Below are positions 58,101 to 64,000 of a stretch of 64,000 nucleotides of DNA, in pieces (positions within the stretch are counted from its first letter, which is position 1; each line of letters opens with the position of its first letter). This DNA is from Lotus japonicus (Eukaryota > Streptophyta > Magnoliopsida > Fabales > Fabaceae): contig NC_080042.1 of assembly GCF_012489685.1 (NCBI RefSeq), forward strand, positions 63,659,633 to 63,723,632, written 5' to 3'. The notes beneath the pieces are model-generated. The model was not told where the DNA came from. It saw nothing but the letters and a program-made list of their open reading frames with translations, and did not search any database. The translations under genes and the position numbers were made by a program.

Positions 58101-60641
58101 ATGGATTTCAGTCATGAAGAATATTCAACTCAGGTTTGTAAAGTTTCTGTTGGTTATTGGTTATTTAGTCATAATTTAAAGTTGATGATTATTGAAGCAA
58201 TTTATAATATTAATCAACAGGTCAGCATTGATGGGATTTCAATGGATGAAGATGGGACAAGGTATGGGTCTGATTATTCTGAAGGGAATGAGTACTCGAA
58301 TTATATGTCTGGAAGTGAAGAGATTGGCCATACAGATTTGAATGAGTCACCATACACTGAGTCAGAATCCTCAGATGGCTCAGACTATTATTATGGTAAT
58401 GGTGAAGACAACAATAGTGATGCTGAACAGGATATGCAGGTTGATGTTGAGAACTTGCATGTGCCAATTTCTGTTGGCGTGGAAGGTATTCTGAAGATTG
58501 ATACGCTACAAGATATACTTGACATAGATCTAAAAAAATTGGTACCACTTGACTTGATGAAATATGACTTTCTTGACAGTGAGGTGGCTTATCTTTTCTA
58601 CCATTGGTATGGACGAGTAAATGGGTTTGCCGTTAGGAAAGACAGAAAGATTCACAACAAAGAAGGGTTAGTTATACAGCGCAATTTTGTTTGTCATAAG
58701 GAAGGTTTGCGTGAAGATAGGGGTTTGACTATGGATAAGCGTCAACGTGAATCAAGGACAGATTTCAGGTGCGGGTGCACGGCCAAATTTCGAGTTCATA
58801 TAGATAAGACAAATGGTCGGTGGTATGTAAAGCTGTTTAGTGATGAGCACAATCATGAGTTAGAAGATGATAAAATGTGTGGCATGATAGCAGCTCACAG
58901 GAAAATGAATGAATCGGATATTATGCATATGAACAACATGTCACGGTCTGGTATAAGTACTCCTCAGATTCACAGCACCTTTGCAAGCCAAACAGGTGGA
59001 TATCAAAAGGTAAGATTTTCAAAAGGAAATATGTACAATGTTCAAGGAAGACAACGAAGAATGAAGAAGAAGGAGCCGGAAAAAACTGATGCTGAATTTG
59101 CAATAAGTTATATTCGTGGGTTGGGAAGCAAAGATCCATTACTGTATTGTCGGCACGTTGCGAATGATGATGGAAATCTTGATCGCCTTTTCTGGAGCGA
59201 TGGAATAAGTCAGCTAAACTATGAAGTATTTGGTGATGTTGTTGCCTTTGATGCCACGTATGGGAAAAATCGATACAAGTGCCCCTTTGTTGTATTCTGT
59301 GGAGTTAATCATCATAACAAAAGCACAATTTTTGCTACTGCTCTGGTTTCGAATGAGAAGATAGATACGTATGTGTGGCTACTTGAGAGGTTTTTGGAAG
59401 CTATGAAAGGAAAGGCACCCTTGTCTGTTATTACTGATGGTGACAAAGCAATGAAAGCGGCTATTAAACAAGTGTTTCCAAATGCCCACCACAGATTATG
59501 TGCATGGCACATCCTTGATAATGCCAGAAAACACGTGCATATACGTGCATTCAATACTGAGCTAAGGAAATGCATGTTTATGGAGCTTGATGTATCTGAG
59601 TTTGAAGAACACTGGGCTGCTACTGTTGCAAAGTTTGTTGCAAAGTTTGGGCTGGAAGAAAATACTTGGGTTGAGGAATTATATGAAAGAAGAATGATGT
59701 GGGCTGCTGCACACATGAGGGGCCGGTTCTTTGCTGGATTTAGGACCACCTCGCGATGTGAGGCGCTGCATTCACAAATTGGTAAGTTTGTCAAAAAGCG
59801 TTATAACCTTACTGAATTTGTACAACACTTTCATCGTTGTTTGAACTATCTGCGCTATAAGGAAATAGAGTCTGATTTTAACTCATCCTATGGCAAAATT
59901 GTGCCGAAAACAAAAGTAAGGGATTTAGAGAAGTCTGCAGCAGCACAATTTACGAGGGGTGTCTTTTACAAATTCAGGATGTTACTTGATAGGGTTGGCA
60001 CAATGATCGTGTTAGGCTTTGAGGAAAACATGACATGCAATAATTACATAGTAACTAACTATCCGACAAAGGACAAATCGTGGCATGTGTCATATGAAGA
60101 ATCCACCGTCCATTTTACTTGTTCATGTTATAAGATGGAGACCCATGGGCTTCCTTGTGACCATATAGTTGCTGTTCTGGTGTATTTGGGTTTCAGGGAA
60201 CAGCCCAAGTGTCTTGTGCTTGATAGGTGGACCAAAGGTGCTAAGCATGGAATTCGGACTGCTTTTACCGATGACACGTTGTATTGGGATTCACATAATT
60301 TGTGTCAATATTCATCGATGGTGGATCATTGCCACTATATGTGCAATTTGTCTCTAGTTAATGATGAAGAGATTAACGAGACACGAGATCTGATTGCTAA
60401 GCGTGTTCAAAGTCTAAAAACCAAGTATGAATTTGCAGCTGCCCCTAATGGTGTTGTGGGGGGGGGGGGGGTAGGATCTGTGCGCTTGGGCAACCCTACC
60501 CCACATGTGAGAGATGATCTTGCTCGTGCGTCTCAACTGAGAACCCGACGCCAGAATAGATGTAGTCGATGCAAGGTGGCTGGACACAACATAAAGTCAT
60601 GTCCCCAGGGTGATGGTGTTGGCAGTTCTCATGTTCCTTAG
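58101..60641 (+). CDS. FAR1-RELATED SEQUENCE (FRS) protein, domesticated MULE transposase
   Basis: CDS 58101-58133 joined to 58221-60641 (817 residues); the 87-bp intron (CAG/GTTTGT ... AACAG/GTC) is in frame, so an unspliced read is also open. After a Ser/Asp/Glu-rich N-terminus comes the FAR1 WRKY-GCM1-type zinc-finger domain (FYHWYGRVNGFAVRKDRK, then FRCGCTAKFRV and DEHNHEL, about 131-222). The MULE transposase domain follows (VVAFDATYGKNRYKCPFVVF about 351, ITDGDKAMKAAI about 415, FRTTSRCEALHSQIGKF about 520, so the DDE residues look retained), then a SWIM zinc finger (FTCSCYKMETHGLPCDHIVA about 642) and a CCHC-like C-terminus CSRCKVAGHNIKSC about 791. FRS proteins are nuclear transcription factors in phytochrome signalling and development. 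A 14-G run at 60458-60471 encodes Gly and is prone to slippage. The exact FRS subtype is not assigned. Confidence 0.9.
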   Translation: MDFSHEEYSTQVCKVSVGYWLFSHNLKLMIIEAIYNINQQVSIDGISMDEDGTRYGSDYSEGNEYSNYMSGSEEIGHTDLNESPYTESESSDGSDYYYGNGEDNNSDAEQDMQVDVENLHVPISVGVEGILKIDTLQDILDIDLKKLVPLDLMKYDFLDSEVAYLFYHWYGRVNGFAVRKDRKIHNKEGLVIQRNFVCHKEGLREDRGLTMDKRQRESRTDFRCGCTAKFRVHIDKTNGRWYVKLFSDEHNHELEDDKMCGMIAAHRKMNESDIMHMNNMSRSGISTPQIHSTFASQTGGYQKVRFSKGNMYNVQGRQRRMKKKEPEKTDAEFAISYIRGLGSKDPLLYCRHVANDDGNLDRLFWSDGISQLNYEVFGDVVAFDATYGKNRYKCPFVVFCGVNHHNKSTIFATALVSNEKIDTYVWLLERFLEAMKGKAPLSVITDGDKAMKAAIKQVFPNAHHRLCAWHILDNARKHVHIRAFNTELRKCMFMELDVSEFEEHWAATVAKFVAKFGLEENTWVEELYERRMMWAAAHMRGRFFAGFRTTSRCEALHSQIGKFVKKRYNLTEFVQHFHRCLNYLRYKEIESDFNSSYGKIVPKTKVRDLEKSAAAQFTRGVFYKFRMLLDRVGTMIVLGFEENMTCNNYIVTNYPTKDKSWHVSYEESTVHFTCSCYKMETHGLPCDHIVAVLVYLGFREQPKCLVLDRWTKGAKHGIRTAFTDDTLYWDSHNLCQYSSMVDHCHYMCNLSLVNDEEINETRDLIAKRVQSLKTKYEFAAAPNGVVGGGGVGSVRLGNPTPHVRDDLARASQLRTRRQNRCSRCKVAGHNIKSCPQGDGVGSSHVP

Positions 60642-60772
60642 TAAATATAACAGGTTTCATTGTTGTGTAGTCAAATCAAATTCAATATCAATTGTTAACT
60701 ATTGTTTTGTGGTAGTTAATCGGTTAAATTTCATGTAAAAAAAATTAATGTATAAAAAATTAGAAAAGTATT

Positions 60773-60803
60773 TCACCGTGGAGCGCACGGGTAAAAACAC
60801 TAG
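60773..60803 (+). mobile_element. Helitron 3' terminus after the FRS gene
   Basis: A stem CCGTG / CACGG (60776-60789) is followed by GTAAAAACA and CTAG (60800-60803), then T, closely matching the terminus at 14673-14702. It lies 162 bp after the FRS stop codon. The 5' end was not found. Confidence 0.65.
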
Positions 60804-63034
60804 TTGATTATATATCTCTCCTACTTATAAAAAATCTCAATTATATTATTTCATTTACACATATGGAGTCATTTGGATTATTGTTCGATAAAGTTATGTT
60901 TGATATAATGAAGTTTAATAAAATGAAGGATAACAAATTGAATATGTGTATAAAAATTATATGCAAAGGTAAGTTAAATAAATATTTTTGTTTAGACAAA
61001 AGAAAGCAAGATTAATTTTTATTTGATCTCTTACCCACCCCTATGCCAAAATCCTGGCTACGCCACTGATTGTAAGAACATATTGATCCACCTGAGAGGT
61101 GTATATTATCAGTTCATATAGAGATGGGAGAGTTCGATCCCTAACCTACCAGTTATTCTTATATATAGAAAAACATACATACCCGTGAAGATGACTGATA
61201 ATTAAATTATTCAACAAAACAAGCTTTATGTGAAATTGAAATATTTAAAATAAAGTTATAAGTTTTTAATATCATTCTCAATAGTCATTATCTATTTAAC
61301 ACTTGTCTTTGTGCACGAACTTTCTATGCCATTTGTTCTTCAAATCTTTCACCTCTTGGCCTATAAATTCGAGCACTCAAAAGCCTATTCATCAAGCCAC
61401 AACATAGTTCCAATCTCACCCTAAGTCTTCCAATATGAACCTAACGCTACTGGGACAAACTCTCAATTCCATCTCAAAGTCTTCAAATTGAGTTTTCATC
61501 ACCCTTCTTTGTTATTCACGAAATCCTCTTCCATTCTCTCTAAAACCACTTCAATTATGCTTCTGGGTGAATGAGGATTAAATCTGGAGAGTTTGGAAAA
61601 GTTCTGGGCACGTTTTCTTAAGTGTTGGGTTCAATCTTCAACTTATTCTTCATCTTCAACCTTGACCTATTTTCGACACCTTCTCAAATCACTCCGAAAC
61701 CACCACCATCACGTTTCTGGATGCCTAAATATGTGATCTGGAAAGTTTGGTATATTTCTGGGTTGATTTAGGCTATTTCTGGGCCCGTTATTGAACCTGT
61801 TCATCGTGTTCTTGCGAGCCACCGCGCAGCCCAGAATCCGGCGAGAATCATCAACTTAAAACGTGTTTATCTCCCTCGTTCGAACTCCGATTGCAACTTT
61901 TCAAAATTCGTTATTCTTCTGGAAGAACATAGAATTTGAATCTTTGGTCCGATCAACTCCCGAGAGGAACACAGCGACTGCCGCCGCCGCATCTTCATCT
62001 TCTCCGGCGAGTCAATTTCTGGAAATTTCCAGATTTGCGATTTTAAGCTTCTTTCACTTCCAGAACCTATTTTTAAGATTATCATACTGATGTTAAGCAT
62101 GAAAAACATACCTTACAACCCTTAATTCATGAGTTTCGAATTGGACAAAGTTATGGACATAGACAATGGTTTTGAACTAATCCATGTCTAAATTAGCCTA
62201 ATTAAGGATTTTGCTCTGCTTCATTCAATGTTATGTCATACGATTGGATTCCCTTGCCTCACCTACTATGTAGATGCCCAATATAGAGATAGGAGATCAT
62301 GATAGGTTATACCATCACATTACGCATATCACCCTTTAACAAACACGTATCCAATCTTATAACGAATAAGAGGTGTCTTATGTTATATCGTACACAAACC
62401 AAATCAAGGGTGAGCAAACCCTATTTTATCATATAATGCTTGAAAGGGTTAAAGAACAAGCCATGACTTTTGGTAAAAATACTTTGCTTAGATTGCATAA
62501 AGCCGCCCTTATACAAAGAGAGTGTTATAGGACGAGTTCAGAGGATCAAGCTTAAAAGGAGAAACACTCGTTCACGTAACAGTTGACGCATGTCTAACCT
62601 AAACCCGTAGTGTAACATCTAACTTCACCTCTGGTATGTCAGCTTAACTCAACCACCAAAACAACCACATTCATGAATTTGGATTGAACAAATTAATGGA
62701 CATGACTATAGATGCGCAAACACCTTACCTAATCCAACGTCTTTATCAGTAACCCATTTGAAGTTACTATAACTATTTCCCATATGTTTAGGTCACCAGG
62801 AACAAGTCTCGATGAGAAGGGACACGTTAGGGCAAGACAATGAAGTTTGGGTGTCATGTCCACCATGATTTACCCAATTGAGGCAGGGTAATATTGTTTC
62901 ATGTATAGGATGGCGATGTTGCCGATGGTGACCGTAGACGATTGTTGAATTAATGATATATGTAGGGATGCCAATTTTGCCCAAACACATCGGTACCAAC
63001 CTGATCCCGAAACATTTTGACATACAAACCCTTA
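60804..63034. other. Noncoding stretch
   Basis: No supported gene. 61320-62090 is less AT-rich and has TTTCTGG.C phrases, possibly element leader sequence. A B-box-like GAGTTCGATCCC near 61127 may mark another SINE. 62120-62760 contains two related phrases (TTCATGAGTTTCGAATTGGACA and TTCATGAATTTGGATTGAAC). Confidence 0.45.
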
Positions 63035-63458
63035 GAGCATCTCCAATGCTAGTCCTTATTTCTTAGTTCTTAGCACTATTCATGTAAGCCCGTACTGCCA
63101 TATATGCTTAAGCAACTCTATGCACATTTTGCTCCAACCATGAGTTCTTAGTCCTTAGTTCTTAGCACTATTCATTTGGTCCAACAATATCATTATAGTA
63201 GTAATATTTTTTACTTTCATGTAATTTTGATTTAAATTTAAATGTTAATTCAATATCTAAATTAAATGAATTGATGAATGAGAGAGAAAAAATTAACTTT
63301 TCATGTTAAGAACTCAAAAAGTAAAACATATTATATAAGAACCTAGTTCTTATTTTTAAGGACTAAGAACTCCACGTCATCTCCTCCAATGGTTAAGAAC
63401 TTAGTTCTTAGTTATTAACTCAAAAATAAGAACTAAGAACCTTGCATTGGAGATGCTC
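63035..63458. mobile_element. Tourist/PIF-Harbinger-type MITE, 424 bp
   Basis: Ends GAGCATCTCCAATGC and GCATTGGAGATGCTC are exact inverses, with TTA on both sides (63032-63034, 63459-63461), the target of this superfamily. Inner phrases (TTCTTAGTTCTTAGCACTATT) are repeated inverted and direct. No transposase. Confidence 0.9.
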
Positions 63459-63623
63459 TTAAGTTATGGAATTGAGTTTCAATTTCAGTTTTGCCCGTTA
63501 CTATAGTACTTTATGACTTTAGAATTGGTATTAATTAAATCCGTGCACATACCCGCCAAAACACCAACCCAAGGATAACTGAATCATCAAAATTAAAAAA
63601 ATTATATAATTCACACACACACA

Positions 63624-63796
63624 AGAAAAAGGATGATGGACCGACGGTGCAAAGTTTTTTTACACCGTCAACCAATCATATTTCAATGGGTGTGTCACGT
63701 CAATTAATGAAATTAAATAAAATCATAGATTTTCTCACATCCTTGAAATCTGATTCGTTGGCGGTGTTAAAAAACTTTACCCGTCTATGCATAGAA
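63624..63796. mobile_element. MITE, copy 2 of the CCGACGGTGTAAA family
   Basis: GATGGACCGACGGTGCAAAG then TTTTTTTACACCGTCAACC, and later TTTTCTCACATCCTTGAAAT, match the copy at 35893-36090. The right end is decayed (TTTACCCGTCTATGC), so this copy is older or damaged. Confidence 0.75.
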
Positions 63797-64000
63797 ATTA
63801 AACTCTTCATCAAATCATAGGTGTCGTAGTCTAATTACAAAATACTATAAATTAATATTGAAAACTATTATTTAATTATATTCAGATTAAGTTAATACTA
63901 ACAATTTACAGGTCGCCAAAACAAAATACCCAGCCCAAACCCGTACAATCCAGTCATAACCGGTCAGGAAACACTCCCCTACTTACATGATAACCTGCTC

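Noticed and set aside
58222..58548. Minus-strand ORFs across the FRS gene
   Set aside because: Shadows of the FRS coding frame.
1..64000. A defence, biosynthetic cluster or other novel multi-gene system
   Set aside because: The window holds two isolated host genes and transposable elements; no co-oriented, functionally linked gene set is visible.

Overview
The window looks like nuclear DNA of a flowering plant, probably a papilionoid legume. It is AT-rich and intron-containing, and most of it is transposable elements. The legume call is inference: it rests on the SIRE/Ty1-copia style and the TRIM and MITE repertoire, not on a diagnostic gene. Only two genes look clearly functional. One (18105-30304, +) is a nine-exon 4.5-repeat MYB protein of the SNAPC4/MYB4R1 type. 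The other (58101-60641, +) is a FAR1-RELATED SEQUENCE (FRS) protein, a domesticated Mutator-type transposase. A third candidate (34976-35323, +) is a small membrane protein I do not recognise. I saw no tRNA, rRNA, CRISPR array or prokaryotic-style operon.

Layout. 1-8972: a SIRE-type Ty1/copia element on the minus strand, running off the left edge, with LTR, PBS, gag, pol and a downstream env-position ORF, damaged by frameshifts and three pol stops. 8973-17957: an AT-rich repeat field with unrelated exon-like fragments (zinc-ribbon of an RNA polymerase subunit, a PP5-like TPR), a probable Helitron (11303-14702), a complete TRIM (14859-15408), a Stowaway-like MITE and a second Helitron 3' end at 17957, 147 bp before the MYB start codon. 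17958-30656: the MYB4R1 gene. Its intron 2 is 7.7 kb because an old defective LTR element (target duplication GTGTC) inserted there and later received an apparently intact Ty3/gypsy element with identical LTRs (target duplication GCAAG).

30657-44600: degraded gene pieces (an oxysterol-binding-protein fragment), MITEs, a GC-rich minisatellite (about 41091-41560), an almost perfect 441-bp tandem duplication, and a long-TIR MULE/Pack-MULE-like element that the duplication cuts into. 44600-51640: a LINE fragment, TIR elements, and a chimeric small LTR element whose two LTRs are of different families. 51647-57022: a complete Ty1/copia element (target duplication ATCTC) with two stop codons in an otherwise open gag-pol. 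57023-64000: a 33-bp palindrome, the FRS gene, a third Helitron 3' end 162 bp past its stop, and MITEs.

The two host genes both act in transcription (snRNA-gene activation for the MYB protein; light and developmental gene control for FRS proteins), but nothing links them as a system. I found no convincing new biological system. The most informative observations are the nested young gypsy element whose ORF ends inside its own LTR, the duplicated MULE terminus, the chimeric TRIM, the three Helitron ends, and a triplicated motif in the MYB4R1 C-terminus.
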